Assembly (NCBI GenBank): GCA_031291295.1
Contig: JARLJI010000212.1
Coordinates: 62,001 to 126,000, forward strand
Length of the DNA: 64,000 nucleotides
Source of the DNA: Rhodoferax sp.
Lineage (GTDB): Bacteria; Pseudomonadota; Gammaproteobacteria; Burkholderiales; Burkholderiaceae_C
Reading direction: 5' to 3'
The position numbers and the translations under genes are program-made. Shown here one piece after another: positions 34,977 to 43,148 of this stretch. Under the pieces are notes generated by a model. That model made no database searches. It saw only the letters and a program-made list of their open reading frames with translations, and was not told the origin of the DNA. The first letter of the stretch is position 1; every line of letters starts with the position of its first letter.

Positions 34977-35708
34977 TCAGCGCCCGGGCTTGTCCCAGGA
35001 TGCGGACGCGCGCAGCAGGCGCTCGATGTCACCTTTGGCCTTGGCCGCACCGGCCGGGTCCAGATTCGCCGGGAACCGCATCATGAAGTTGCCCATGGGA
35101 TCGACCAGGTACAGATGCTCGCTCATTTGATGCCCGCCAGCCGGGGTCAGCCATTGCAACAGCGTCGCTGACGGAACGCGCAGCACGGTCGCGTCCTTCA
35201 AGGCGGGAAGCAGGTTTGCTGGCACCGGCGCATCATCGGCCACCAGCCAGACCCAGTCCACACGGTCCATGTCCTTGCCCAGACTCACGCGCATCTGGTG
35301 CTGGAGATACAGGCGCTGCTGGCAGCTGGTATCACATGCGGCATTGGCCACGCTGAGCAGCAGCCACTGGCCCTGGAGCGAGCGCAGCGGCACGCTCTGA
35401 CCGGCCAGTGTGGTGGCGCTGACCGCGGGAATCGGGCGCTGCGGGTCGATCAGGGCGCCGAAGTTGACCCGGCCCTGGGGGCGGATCACATAGTAGGTGA
35501 AGTAGGACGCGATCACGGGCGCCGCGCAGACCAGCATCACGGCGATCATTTTCCAGCGGCCGCGCACGGTGCGCTGCGCATCGCCCTGCAGCGACTGCGG
35601 CACCGGCATCGAGTGCACGGTCAGGCCCAGCGGCTGATCATGCAGCTCAGACCGGGGGTCGTTGGCGAGTGGGGGCGATAAAGCGTCGGACAATTTGGAA
35701 CCAGACAT
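34977..35708 (-). CDS. SCO-like membrane thioredoxin-fold protein of the oxidase locus
   Basis: Single-pass membrane protein (243 aa from 35708). A cytoplasmic tail of about 50 residues is followed by one helix (MIAVMLVCAAPVIASYFTYYV, about 54-74) and a periplasmic thioredoxin-like domain. A CxxxC copper-type motif lies in ACDTSCQQ (C125, C129), and a His in SEHLYLVDPMGN may complete a Sco-like site. It sits between SURF1 and ctaA, a position often occupied by a poorly named transmembrane protein in Burkholderiales. The N-terminus overlaps the SURF1 frame by 62 bp; a later Met at 35609 would remove the overlap. Copper delivery or thiol reduction for CuA is likely. Confidence 0.82.
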   Translation of the reverse strand: MSGSKLSDALSPPLANDPRSELHDQPLGLTVHSMPVPQSLQGDAQRTVRGRWKMIAVMLVCAAPVIASYFTYYVIRPQGRVNFGALIDPQRPIPAVSATTLAGQSVPLRSLQGQWLLLSVANAACDTSCQQRLYLQHQMRVSLGKDMDRVDWVWLVADDAPVPANLLPALKDATVLRVPSATLLQWLTPAGGHQMSEHLYLVDPMGNFMMRFPANLDPAGAAKAKGDIERLLRASASWDKPGR

Positions 35709-36390
35709 AAAGAATTGCGATCAGGCCACTCAGGGCAAACCATTGAAATGCGTAGCCGTAGTTGGTCTCAACCCCGGTATTGACCGGCGGCCAGTCGCGC
35801 TGCAAACCCTCGCTCGGCGCACCGGTCTGCACAACGGACACCCCCAGCAGCGGCAATCGGGTCTCGGCGCGAAATTGCACCAAGTCCAGATTTTGCCGGA
35901 TGACGCCGGTGTCGGCGCCCTTGAAGGCAAAGAGCTTGGACGGCGGCGGGGCAATCCGGCCGCTCACCTCCACCGTGCCGGCCGGTGTGTCGACCGCGGG
36001 CAGCGCCGTGCGATTCAGAAAATTACGCTGTACCCAGCCGCGCTGCACCAGAATCACGGTGTCGCTGTGCTCCAGCTGCAACGGCGTCATGACAAAAAAA
36101 CCGGCGGTCTCATTCATCTCGCGGTTGTCGAGAAAGACCGTGTAGCGGGGCAACCAGGTGCCGCGCAGCTGAACCGGGTGGTAAATCTCGGTTGCTATGT
36201 TTTTAGTAGCTAATAGTTCTTTTGCATCAAGGGCTGCCAGCTTTTTCCCTTCCTGAACCTCGGTTTGCAGCGCCACTTTCTGGGCAGCCCTGGACAATTG
36301 CCAGCGCCCGAGCGACAGCGTGACGCCGATGCCGATCAGGGCGCACAGGCTCACGAGCCAGAAATGCAGGAGCGAAGAGCGGACCATCAC
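35647..36390 (-). CDS. SURF1 family cytochrome oxidase assembly protein
   Basis: Heme A insertion factor for subunit I (247 aa). It has two terminal transmembrane helices (about 8-26 and 217-236) flanking a periplasmic domain; SLGRWQLSRAAQK after the first helix and GYAFQWFALSGLI in the last are hallmark segments. Residues about 49-67 (KKLAALDAKELLATKNIAT) are encoded by a copy of the dispersed palindromic element, in a variable loop region. It is the first gene of the SURF1/SCO-like/ctaA/ctaB/sco1 run and diverges from the DUF2909 gene. Confidence 0.93.
   Translation of the reverse strand: MMVRSSLLHFWLVSLCALIGIGVTLSLGRWQLSRAAQKVALQTEVQEGKKLAALDAKELLATKNIATEIYHPVQLRGTWLPRYTVFLDNREMNETAGFFVMTPLQLEHSDTVILVQRGWVQRNFLNRTALPAVDTPAGTVEVSGRIAPPPSKLFAFKGADTGVIRQNLDLVQFRAETRLPLLGVSVVQTGAPSEGLQRDWPPVNTGVETNYGYAFQWFALSGLIAILYVWFQIVRRFIAPTRQRPPV
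36191..36246 (+). repeat. Dispersed two-part palindromic element inside SURF1
   Basis: Head GTTGCTATGTTTTTAGTAGC, spacer with TTTTGCATCA, then GGGCTGCCAGC and TTTTT. This is the full-length form, embedded in frame in the coding region of SURF1. Confidence 0.7.
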
Positions 36391-36405
36391 GGGATAATGA
36401 GCTCC

Positions 36406-36633
36406 ATGAAATACCTTGTCATCCTTGCATTCGTCGCCATCCTTGGCAGCCTGGGCGCCGCGCTGTTCTTCATGATGCGCGGTGGCACGGCGAAAGACAG
36501 CGAGCGCCGCGGCCGCAACATGGCACGCGCGCTGGCATTTCGGGTTGGATTTTCAATCTTGCTGTTCATCTGCATTTTGCTCGCCTGGAAACTCGGCTAC
36601 ATCCACCCCACCGGTATTTCCGCGGGCCAGTAA
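36406..36633 (+). CDS. Twin transmembrane protein, DUF2909 family
   Basis: A 75-aa protein with two hydrophobic helices (MKYLVILAFVAILGSLGAAL and FSILLFICILLAWKLG) separated by a basic loop (RGGTAKDSERRGRNMARAL). It matches the DUF2909 layout, and members often lie in cytochrome oxidase loci. ATG 36406 is used; ATG 36397 would add three residues. It lies alone on the plus strand between SURF1 (divergent) and coxC (convergent). A role in oxidase assembly or stability is plausible but unproven. Confidence 0.85.
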   Translation: MKYLVILAFVAILGSLGAALFFMMRGGTAKDSERRGRNMARALAFRVGFSILLFICILLAWKLGYIHPTGISAGQ

Positions 36634-36672
36634 CTCGTTTGCCCACCCCACGCTTGTCGCTGCACAAGCAAA

Positions 36673-36695
36673 AAAGCGCCTCGCGGCGCTTTCTC
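36673..36695. terminator. Bidirectional terminator between DUF2909 and coxC
   Basis: AAAGCGCC (36673-36680) pairs with GGCGCTTT (36685-36692) across TCGC, flanked by A on the left and T on the right, so it can act for both converging genes. Confidence 0.8.
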
Positions 36696-36709
36696 GTTGT
36701 TGGCGCGCC

Positions 36710-37591
36710 TTACAGCCAGTACACCAGCGTGTACAGACCGAGCCAGACCACATCGACAAAGTGCCAGTACCAGGCGGCGCCTTCGAAACCGAAGTGCTTT
36801 TCCGGGGTGAAGTGGCCTTTCATCAGCCGCAGCGTGATGGTCAGCAACATCAGCGTACCCACGATCACGTGGAAGCCATGGAAACCCGTAAGCATGAAAA
36901 AGGTCGAACCGTAAACGCCCGAACTGAGCTTGAGATTGAGCTCGGTATAGGCATGAAAGTATTCATAGCTCTGCACGCTGATGAAGCTCGCCCCCAACAG
37001 CACCGTCACCCACATGAAGGCGATGGTGCGGCCGCGGTGGCCGGCGCGCAGCATGTGGTGGGCGATGGTCAGCGTCACGCCCGACGACAGCAGTAGCGCT
37101 GTATTGATGGTCGGCAGCCAGAACGGCGTCATGGTGGAGAAGGGCGCCACGAGGTTCGCCGGCGACGCCGTCGTGCCGGCCGCCAGACTGGGCCAGACCG
37201 CCTTGAAGTCGGGCCACAACAGGGCGTTGTCCACGTTGCCCAAGGCCGGCACCGAGTGCGCGCGCGCCCACCACAGGGCCGTGAAAAAGGCGCCGAAGAA
37301 CATCACTTCCGAGAAGATGAACCAGCTCATGCTCCAGCGGAAAGACAAGTCAACCTTGTGGCCGTAACTGCCGCCTTCGCTCTCGTGAACGGCGTCGCGA
37401 AACCACTGGTACAGCACGCCCAGCCACCAGAGGATGCCAAAAATGAACGCATACTTTCCCCATTCATGGCTGTTGATCCACTGGCTGCCACCCAGGATCA
37501 CGAAGAACAGGCCAAGCGCGGCCATGGCCGGATGACGTGAAGGCGCTGGCACGAAGTAGTAGGGTGCTGCGCTGGTGGATGTTGAACTCAT
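36710..37591 (-). CDS. coxC: Cytochrome c oxidase subunit III
   Basis: Seven-helix subunit III of the aa3-type oxidase (293 aa). The N-terminus YYFVPAPSRHPAMAALGLFF and later segments (FHAYTELNLKLSSGVYGSTF; TGFHGFHVIVGTLMLL; HWHFVD-like end AWYWHFVDVVWLGLY) are characteristic. The start MSSTSTSAAP at 37591 is preferred over a longer frame. It is last in the coxB-coxA-small-ctaG-DUF2970-coxC order on the minus strand. Confidence 0.97.
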   Translation of the reverse strand: MSSTSTSAAPYYFVPAPSRHPAMAALGLFFVILGGSQWINSHEWGKYAFIFGILWWLGVLYQWFRDAVHESEGGSYGHKVDLSFRWSMSWFIFSEVMFFGAFFTALWWARAHSVPALGNVDNALLWPDFKAVWPSLAAGTTASPANLVAPFSTMTPFWLPTINTALLLSSGVTLTIAHHMLRAGHRGRTIAFMWVTVLLGASFISVQSYEYFHAYTELNLKLSSGVYGSTFFMLTGFHGFHVIVGTLMLLTITLRLMKGHFTPEKHFGFEGAAWYWHFVDVVWLGLYTLVYWL

Positions 37592-37644
37592 GTCGGCTCC
37601 TGAATCTCTCGAATTTTCTTTGAACTTTGAATGATCGGGCCATG

Positions 37645-37866
37645 CTACTTGAGCACAACCCATTTAACGATGCTGATCAGCACGATGACGAAAATGACGA
37701 CCGCCCCGATGGCCACCGCAACGACGTGAAACGGATTGACCTTGGCCAGGTCTTCCTGGTACGCACTTTTTTTTCGGATGCCCAGAAACGCCCAGCCAAT
37801 GGTTTTGACGCTATGCCAAAGCGAGCCTTTGCGCGGCTCGGCAAGCTTGTCGATAGGGGCACTCAT
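37645..37866 (-). CDS. DUF2970 family small membrane protein
   Basis: A 73-aa protein with one C-terminal helix (VAVAIGAVVIFVIVLISIVKWVV) and an N-terminal amphipathic part (GSLWHSVKTIGWAFLGIRK). DUF2970 members are found next to cytochrome oxidase genes in beta- and gammaproteobacteria. Its ATG overlaps the ctaG stop (ATGA at 37863-37866), so the two are coupled. Function unknown; an accessory to oxidase assembly is likely from context. Confidence 0.9.
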   Translation of the reverse strand: MSAPIDKLAEPRKGSLWHSVKTIGWAFLGIRKKSAYQEDLAKVNPFHVVAVAIGAVVIFVIVLISIVKWVVLK

Positions 37867-38486
37867 GAGTTCTTTGGCCTCACGTCAACCTGCGCACCGG
37901 CGTCGGCCGCATCCGCCGGTGCGACGGGTGTTTTTGCGCCGACCTCAAAAAACGTGTACGACAACGTAATGGTGGTCACGTCTTTCGACAGCTTGGGGTC
38001 AATCACGAAGGCCACTGGCCAGTCTTTCTTCTCGCCGGCATTCAAGGTCCACTGACTGAAACAGAAACATTCGATCTTGTTGAAGTAGGCGGCGGCCTGG
38101 CGCGGTGCGTAGCTGGGAATGGCCTGCGCCGACATGCGCCGGTCCTGCGTGTTCTGGAACTCGTACATCACCGTGGTCAACACACCCGGGTGCACCTGCA
38201 GCGAACGCTCGGCCGGCCTGAAAGACCACGGCCCGCGCGCATTGGCGTCGAACTCCACCGTGATGGTGCGGCTCAGGTCGGCCTGGCTGTTCGACAGTGC
38301 CTTGGTGCTTTTGCCGCCGGCCTCCGAAGCAGCCCTGTCACTCTCGCCGCGCGCCAGAATGTTCACCCCCGTGGCCTCGCAGATGGCCTTGTACAGCGGC
38401 ACCAGCGCAAAGCCAAAGCCGAACATGGCGGCAGCGACCACGGCCAGCTTGCCCACCATTTTGACGTTTTCGCGGCGGATGCTCAT
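37863..38486 (-). CDS. ctaG: Cytochrome c oxidase assembly protein CtaG/Cox11
   Basis: Copper chaperone for the CuB centre in subunit I (207 aa). A single N-terminal anchor (KLAVVAAAMFGFGFALVPLY) precedes an immunoglobulin-like periplasmic domain with the copper-binding motif IECFCFSQ (CFCF). TITLSYTFFEV near the end is also typical. The spacing to the small upstream gene (11 bp) and downstream DUF2970 (overlap) shows one operon. Confidence 0.96.
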   Translation of the reverse strand: MSIRRENVKMVGKLAVVAAAMFGFGFALVPLYKAICEATGVNILARGESDRAASEAGGKSTKALSNSQADLSRTITVEFDANARGPWSFRPAERSLQVHPGVLTTVMYEFQNTQDRRMSAQAIPSYAPRQAAAYFNKIECFCFSQWTLNAGEKKDWPVAFVIDPKLSKDVTTITLSYTFFEVGAKTPVAPADAADAGAQVDVRPKNS

Positions 38487-38497
38487 GAGGCGGCCGG

Positions 38498-38605
38498 TTA
38501 CTTCAACAACGCGGTCTTGATCAGCAAGCCGAAAAAGAACGCCAAAGCTACCGAGGCCAGGATCAATCCCAGGCGCACGTTGCTTTTCTTTTGCTCAGGT
38601 GTCAT
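38498..38605 (-). CDS. Cytochrome oxidase small assembly protein (35 aa)
   Basis: A very small membrane protein read directly from the DNA: a polar start MTPEQKKSNVR, then one helix (GLILASVALAFFFGLLI) and KTALLK. It lies exactly between coxA and ctaG (10 bp from coxA stop, 11 bp to ctaG start), filling an otherwise unexplained gap in the operon. The position and layout match small assembly proteins annotated in other Burkholderiales oxidase operons. Translation is inferred from context; the RBS is weak. Confidence 0.75.
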   Translation of the reverse strand: MTPEQKKSNVRLGLILASVALAFFFGLLIKTALLK

Positions 38606-38615
38606 GGCTTGCCTG

Positions 38616-40244
38616 TCAACCAATGATCCGGGTCGCCGTCACGTCAAGCTTGGGCGGCGTCTCGAAGGTGTGGAACGGCGCCGGCGAGGGCACTTCCCAC
38701 TCCAGGCCTTCCGCGCCTTCCCAAGGCCTTTGCGGGGCCTTTTCGCCCTGGCCCCGCATGGTCGGCAGGACCACGAAGAAGAAGAAGTAAACCTGTGCAA
38801 AACCGAAGAAGAACGCCCCGACGGAGGCCACCATGTTGAAGTCGGCAAACTGCATCGGGTAGTCGGCATAGCGACGCGGCATACCCGCCAGACCCAAAAA
38901 GTGCATCGGGAAGAACGCCACGTTGAACGAGATCAGCGACCACCAGAAATGGATCTTGCCGCGCGTTTCGTTGTACATCACGCCGGTCCACTTGGGGGAC
39001 CAGTAATAGAAGCCCGAGAACATTGCAAACAGCGAACCCGCCACCAGCACATAGTGGAAATGCGCCACCACGTAATACGTGCCGTGCAACTGCAGGTCGA
39101 CCGGCGCCAGCGCCAGAATCAGGCCGCTGAAGCCACCGAGGACGAACACGAAAATAAAGCCGACGGCAAACAGCATCGGCGTCTCGAACGTCATCGAGCC
39201 GCGCCACATGGTGGCTACCCAGTTGAAAACCTTGACGGCCGTGGGCACCGAAATCAGCATGGTGGCGTACATGAAGAACAACTCGCCCGTGACCGGCATG
39301 CCCGTGGCGAACATGTGGTGCGCCCAGACAATGAAGCTCAGAATCGCGATTGAGGACGTGGCGTACACCATGGAGGCGTAGCCAAACAGCTTCTTGCGCG
39401 AGAACGCCGGCACCACCTGGCTGATGATGCCGAAGGCCGGCAAGATCATGATGTACACCTCGGGGTGGCCAAAGAACCAGAAGATGTGCTGGAACATGAT
39501 CGGGTCGCCACCGTTGGCCGCATTGAAGAAGCTGGTGCCGAAGTGGCGATCCGTCAGCGTCATGGTGATGGCGCCGGCAAGCACCGGCATCACCGCAACC
39601 AGCAGGTAGGCAGTGATCAGCCAGGTCCAGCAGAACATCGGCATTTTCATGAGCTTCATGCCAGGCGCGCGCATGTTCAAAATGGTCACGATGATGTTGA
39701 TCGATCCCATGATGGACGACGCACCCATGATGTGCAGCGCCAGGATGCTGGAGTCCATCGACATGCCCATCTGCAGCGACAGCGGTGCATAGATCGTCCA
39801 GCCGCCCGCAGGCGCGCCGCCGGGCATGAAGAACCCGGCCACCAGCATCACGGCGGCCGGCACCAGCAGCCAGAAGCTGAAGTTGTTCATGCGCGCAAAC
39901 GCCATATCGGAGGCGCCGATTTGCAACGGCACCATCCAGTTCGCAAAACCCACGAAGGCCGGCATGATGGCGCCGAACACCATGATCAGGCCGTGCATGC
40001 TGGTGAGCTGGTTGAAGAACTCGGGGCTGACGAATTGCAGGCCGGGCTGGAACAGCTCGGCACGGATGACCATGGCCATCGCGCCGCCCACGATCAGCAT
40101 GGTGAAGCTGAACAGCAGGTACATCGTGCCGATGTCCTTGTGGTTGGTGGCATAAAGCCAGCGGCGCCAGCCCGTCGGGGCATGGGCGTGGTGGTCGTCA
40201 TGCGCGTGGTCGCCGTGCCCTTGATTGTCGAGAATTGCACTCAT
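38616..40244 (-). CDS. ctaD: Cytochrome c oxidase subunit I
   Basis: Catalytic subunit with heme a, heme a3 and CuB (542 aa, 12 helices). Diagnostic segments include FWFFGHPEVYIMILPAFG (CuB His and the cross-linked Tyr), WAHHMFATGMP, TYYVVAHFHYVLVAGS (heme ligands) and a His-rich cytoplasmic start (GHGDHAHDDHHAHAP). The glutamate of the D-pathway is in the HPEVY region. It follows coxB by 43 bp. The His-rich N-terminus could bind copper or another metal. Confidence 0.98.
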   Translation of the reverse strand: MSAILDNQGHGDHAHDDHHAHAPTGWRRWLYATNHKDIGTMYLLFSFTMLIVGGAMAMVIRAELFQPGLQFVSPEFFNQLTSMHGLIMVFGAIMPAFVGFANWMVPLQIGASDMAFARMNNFSFWLLVPAAVMLVAGFFMPGGAPAGGWTIYAPLSLQMGMSMDSSILALHIMGASSIMGSINIIVTILNMRAPGMKLMKMPMFCWTWLITAYLLVAVMPVLAGAITMTLTDRHFGTSFFNAANGGDPIMFQHIFWFFGHPEVYIMILPAFGIISQVVPAFSRKKLFGYASMVYATSSIAILSFIVWAHHMFATGMPVTGELFFMYATMLISVPTAVKVFNWVATMWRGSMTFETPMLFAVGFIFVFVLGGFSGLILALAPVDLQLHGTYYVVAHFHYVLVAGSLFAMFSGFYYWSPKWTGVMYNETRGKIHFWWSLISFNVAFFPMHFLGLAGMPRRYADYPMQFADFNMVASVGAFFFGFAQVYFFFFVVLPTMRGQGEKAPQRPWEGAEGLEWEVPSPAPFHTFETPPKLDVTATRIIG

Positions 40245-40287
40245 CGGGATTTCCTTCTCAATACTTTTTCAATGATTTCCGGCGACT

Positions 40288-41475
40288 TCAACCGCGGTCA
40301 GCCTTGACATCGGTCGGCTGTACCACCTGACCGGTCTTGTTCGACCAGTTGTTCTTGGTATACGTGATCACGGCGGCGATGTCGGTGTCGCTGAGTGCTT
40401 TCCAGGACGGCATGGCGCCGTTCAGGCGACCCTGCAGCACGGTCTTGATCTGGGCGTTTTTGTCGGCGTCGAGCACGACGGGCGAGCCGTCCAGCGGCTT
40501 GATCGGGCCCGCGCCCTTGCCGTTGGGCTGGTGGCAGGCCGCGCAGTTGGCGGTGTAGACCTTTGCGCCGCGGCTCACGAGGTCAGTCAACGTCCAGACC
40601 TTGTTCGGGTCGTCCGCTGCTGCCGCCATTTTCTTTTTCTCGCCATCGACCCATTTGGAATAGTCTTCGGCGCTCACGACCTTGACCTGAACGGGCATGT
40701 AGGCATGTTCCTTGCCGCACAACTCCGTGCAGTCACCGTAATACGTGCCGACCTTCTCGACCCGGAACCAGGTGTCGCGCACGAAACCGGGGATGGCATC
40801 CTGCTTGACGCCGAAGGCCGGAATGGCGAAGGAGTGAATCACGTCGTTGGCGGTGGTGATGATGCGGATTTTCTTGTTGACCGGCACCACCAGCGGGTTG
40901 TCCACGTCGAGCAGGTAGTTATCCGGCACCACCCCCTTGGCACCATTGTTGGATATCTCGCGATGCTCCGGGTTCAGCGTGGAAAGAAAGCCGATGCCCT
41001 CGCCTTCGCCGTTGATGTAGTCGTAGCCCCACTTCCACTGGTAGCCCGTGACCTTGACGGTCACGTCGGCATTGGTGGTGTCCTTGGCCGCCACGATGAT
41101 TTTGGTCGCCGGCAACGCCATCAGGATCACGATGATGAAAGGCACGATGGTCCAGGCGATTTCGATCGTGACCGACTCGTGGAAGCTCGCCGACTTGTGG
41201 CCCACCGACTTGCGGTGCTTCCAGATGGAATAGAACATGACACCAAACACGGCCACGAAGATCACGGCACACACGATCATCAGGGCGGAATGCAACCACA
41301 GCTGCTCTTCGGCAATCTTGGTGGCCGGGGGCTGCAGGTTCAGCTCCATGACAGACGGGCCGCCCGGCAGGTCGTTGACTGCAAAAGCCGCCGTGCTGGC
41401 CCAGGCACCCAGCCAGATGCAGGGGATTCGAAGGCTTGACACCAACTTGCTGGAAATGTTCTTGATCATGTTCAC
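40288..41475 (-). CDS. ctaC: Cytochrome c oxidase subunit II with fused cytochrome c domain
   Basis: Subunit II (395 aa) with a signal/anchor, two helices (about 60-82 and 107-125), a cupredoxin domain and a C-terminal cytochrome c. The CuA ligands are complete: H214, C249, C253, H257 and M260 (GDCTELCGKEHAYMP). The extra domain (about 295-380) has CAACH (C311, C314, H315) and a distal Met (M355), making this a caa3-type subunit. Alternative ATG at 41469. It is first in the operon; its promoter should lie in the 94 bp before the DUF2244 gene. Confidence 0.97.
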   Translation of the reverse strand: MNMIKNISSKLVSSLRIPCIWLGAWASTAAFAVNDLPGGPSVMELNLQPPATKIAEEQLWLHSALMIVCAVIFVAVFGVMFYSIWKHRKSVGHKSASFHESVTIEIAWTIVPFIIVILMALPATKIIVAAKDTTNADVTVKVTGYQWKWGYDYINGEGEGIGFLSTLNPEHREISNNGAKGVVPDNYLLDVDNPLVVPVNKKIRIITTANDVIHSFAIPAFGVKQDAIPGFVRDTWFRVEKVGTYYGDCTELCGKEHAYMPVQVKVVSAEDYSKWVDGEKKKMAAAADDPNKVWTLTDLVSRGAKVYTANCAACHQPNGKGAGPIKPLDGSPVVLDADKNAQIKTVLQGRLNGAMPSWKALSDTDIAAVITYTKNNWSNKTGQVVQPTDVKADRG

Positions 41476-41569
41476 TTCTTCATTGCCTCAATTAAACCAA
41501 TCTTGTTTTCCATTGCCCTGACGCTGTGAGTGCAGCGCCGGGGCAGGTGCAGGCTCCAGCGGACCTGCT

Positions 41570-42046
41570 TTACGCACCGCGCAACGCCATCCTGATCTCG
41601 CGCGCCAGCGCCGGACGCAATTCGGGGCGCACGTAGCGCCCCACTTGTACCGTCCGCCCCTGGCCCGACACTTCAATCAGCGACCTGTCACCGGTTCTGG
41701 GCTCGACCCGCACCCACTCGCGATTGAACTCCGCGCGCTCGAGCTTGCCGGCGCTCTCCAGCTCAACCACCAGTTGCGCACCCTGCAGCGAGATCTTTTC
41801 GCCATCGGTGGCATGCCGGGCGTAAACCCAAAAGGAGGCCCCCACCACCAGCAACTCGACCCAGGCAAACGGCATGACCAGCGTGGCGCCCTTGAACCAG
41901 AACACCACGCCAATACCCAGCGACACCACGCACAACGACACGTACACCCAAGCCAGCTGGGCCGGGGACACCGAGCAGTTGCGTTTCAGGAACCATTGGA
42001 TGTTCTGGCCCTGAATCGTTGCGAAGCGAAATACCAAGTTTGACAC
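41570..42046 (-). CDS. DUF2244 family membrane protein
   Basis: About 158 aa from a GTG at 42046. Two helices (AWVYVSLCVVSLGIGVVFWF and VMPFAWVELLVVGASFWVYA) are followed by a cytoplasmic domain typical of DUF2244 (REWVRVEPRTGDRSLIEVSGQGRTVQVGRYV). The frame is open upstream to an ATG at 42166, but that portion looks unlike protein. The start is therefore uncertain. It lies just upstream of the oxidase operon on the same strand, as DUF2244 genes often do. Function unknown. Confidence 0.8.
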   Translation of the reverse strand: MSNLVFRFATIQGQNIQWFLKRNCSVSPAQLAWVYVSLCVVSLGIGVVFWFKGATLVMPFAWVELLVVGASFWVYARHATDGEKISLQGAQLVVELESAGKLERAEFNREWVRVEPRTGDRSLIEVSGQGRTVQVGRYVRPELRPALAREIRMALRGA

Positions 42047-42184
42047 GCGCCAAGTCCATCTGCCTGCCACCTCGCCAGATATCGCGCCAGCGCAGCAGGA
42101 AATCCGGGGACATTCCCATAAATCAACTCGCGCCGATTGTAGCCGACGCACCTGTGACCCTGACACCGGTAGAACGCTCTGCGG

Positions 42185-43099
42185 TCAAGCCTGATTCGCC
42201 CTTTTGCGCTGATGCAGTGCAGCGCGCATTTCATCCAGCGACAGAATGGTTTCCGGTCGAATCGTCAGGCGCGGCGCCGGTTTGAGGGCATGGCCGTAAA
42301 TGATCTCGAAGGTCAGCGCGAGCCGGCCCTGCTGCTGCGGATCGGCCAGCCGCGTGGCTATTTCGTGTTCCAGCCGCTGTTGCCAGCGCCGGCCCCGCAG
42401 GGCTGCAAAACGCTGTGGATGCAGGTTGCGGCCGAGTTCGCGCAAGTCCTGCAACAGCCGCGCCGGGGTTTCGTAGGTGAGCGTGATGCGCTCCATGTCC
42501 ATCACCGGCTCGGCAAAGCCGGCCTGCACCAGCATGTCGCCCCAGTCGTGCATATCGGTGAACTCGTGGCCTGCAGGGGGCCAGCCCAGCGCCTGGTACA
42601 GGCCGCGCAGTTCGCGCAGGGTGTCCGGCCCGAGGCAGGAAAACATCAGGAACCCATCGGTCGCCAGCGCGCGATGCCACTGTGCGATCAAGGCCTCGGG
42701 GTCGGCGGCGTCGTGCAGCGCCATGTTGGCCCAGAGCATTTGCACGCTGGTGTCGGGGGGCATCTCGAAGCGGGTCGGCGCCGCCGCCCAGCCAACCGGA
42801 TTCCACCACGGCTTAGCTATTGATTTAATAGCTAACTGTTCCCGCTGTTCCTGGGTTTCAACCACAAAACACTCAGCACCCGGATAACGGCGAGCCAGCA
42901 GGGCATGCGCCTGCAGGCCGCCGCGCACCGGCGCCCAGTGCGCCCACTGCGTGGGCTGCAACTTGATCCACTGCAGGCGGTCTTCCATGCGGCGCGCCAC
43001 CTCCTCGTGCAGCCAGGGCGACAGCGCGGGGGCGGCCCTGGCCCAGCGCGCCGCGGCTGGCGGGTCGATCGTGGGGGGATGTGATTGTTCTTGAGACAT
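42185..43099 (-). CDS. BioC-like methyltransferase with degenerate SAM motif
   Basis: Methyltransferase-fold protein (304 aa) resembling BioC, which methylates malonyl-ACP for biotin synthesis. Post-motif regions are good (LWANMALHDAADPEALIAQW; FMFSCLGPDTLRELR; EFTDMHDWGDMLVQAGFAEP; LTFEIIYGHALKP). However, the SAM-binding loop, normally DLGCGTG, reads WAPVRGGLQAH, so cofactor binding is doubtful or altered. The stretch LAIKSIAK in the middle is encoded by a palindromic-element copy. It is divergent from comF. Possibly a non-standard BioC; no other bio gene is near. Confidence 0.7.
   Translation of the reverse strand: MSQEQSHPPTIDPPAAARWARAAPALSPWLHEEVARRMEDRLQWIKLQPTQWAHWAPVRGGLQAHALLARRYPGAECFVVETQEQREQLAIKSIAKPWWNPVGWAAAPTRFEMPPDTSVQMLWANMALHDAADPEALIAQWHRALATDGFLMFSCLGPDTLRELRGLYQALGWPPAGHEFTDMHDWGDMLVQAGFAEPVMDMERITLTYETPARLLQDLRELGRNLHPQRFAALRGRRWQQRLEHEIATRLADPQQQGRLALTFEIIYGHALKPAPRLTIRPETILSLDEMRAALHQRKRANQA
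42813..42835 (+). repeat. Dispersed palindromic element (head only) inside the BioC-like gene
   Basis: Perfect 9-bp arms TTAGCTATT / AATAGCTAA around GATTT. In frame with the minus-strand gene, adding LAIKSIAK. Confidence 0.75.
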
Positions 43100-43148
43100 G
43101 GCAGCGTGGGCGCCGTGCGGGCGGCAGCGTCGCGAGTATATTGACTTG

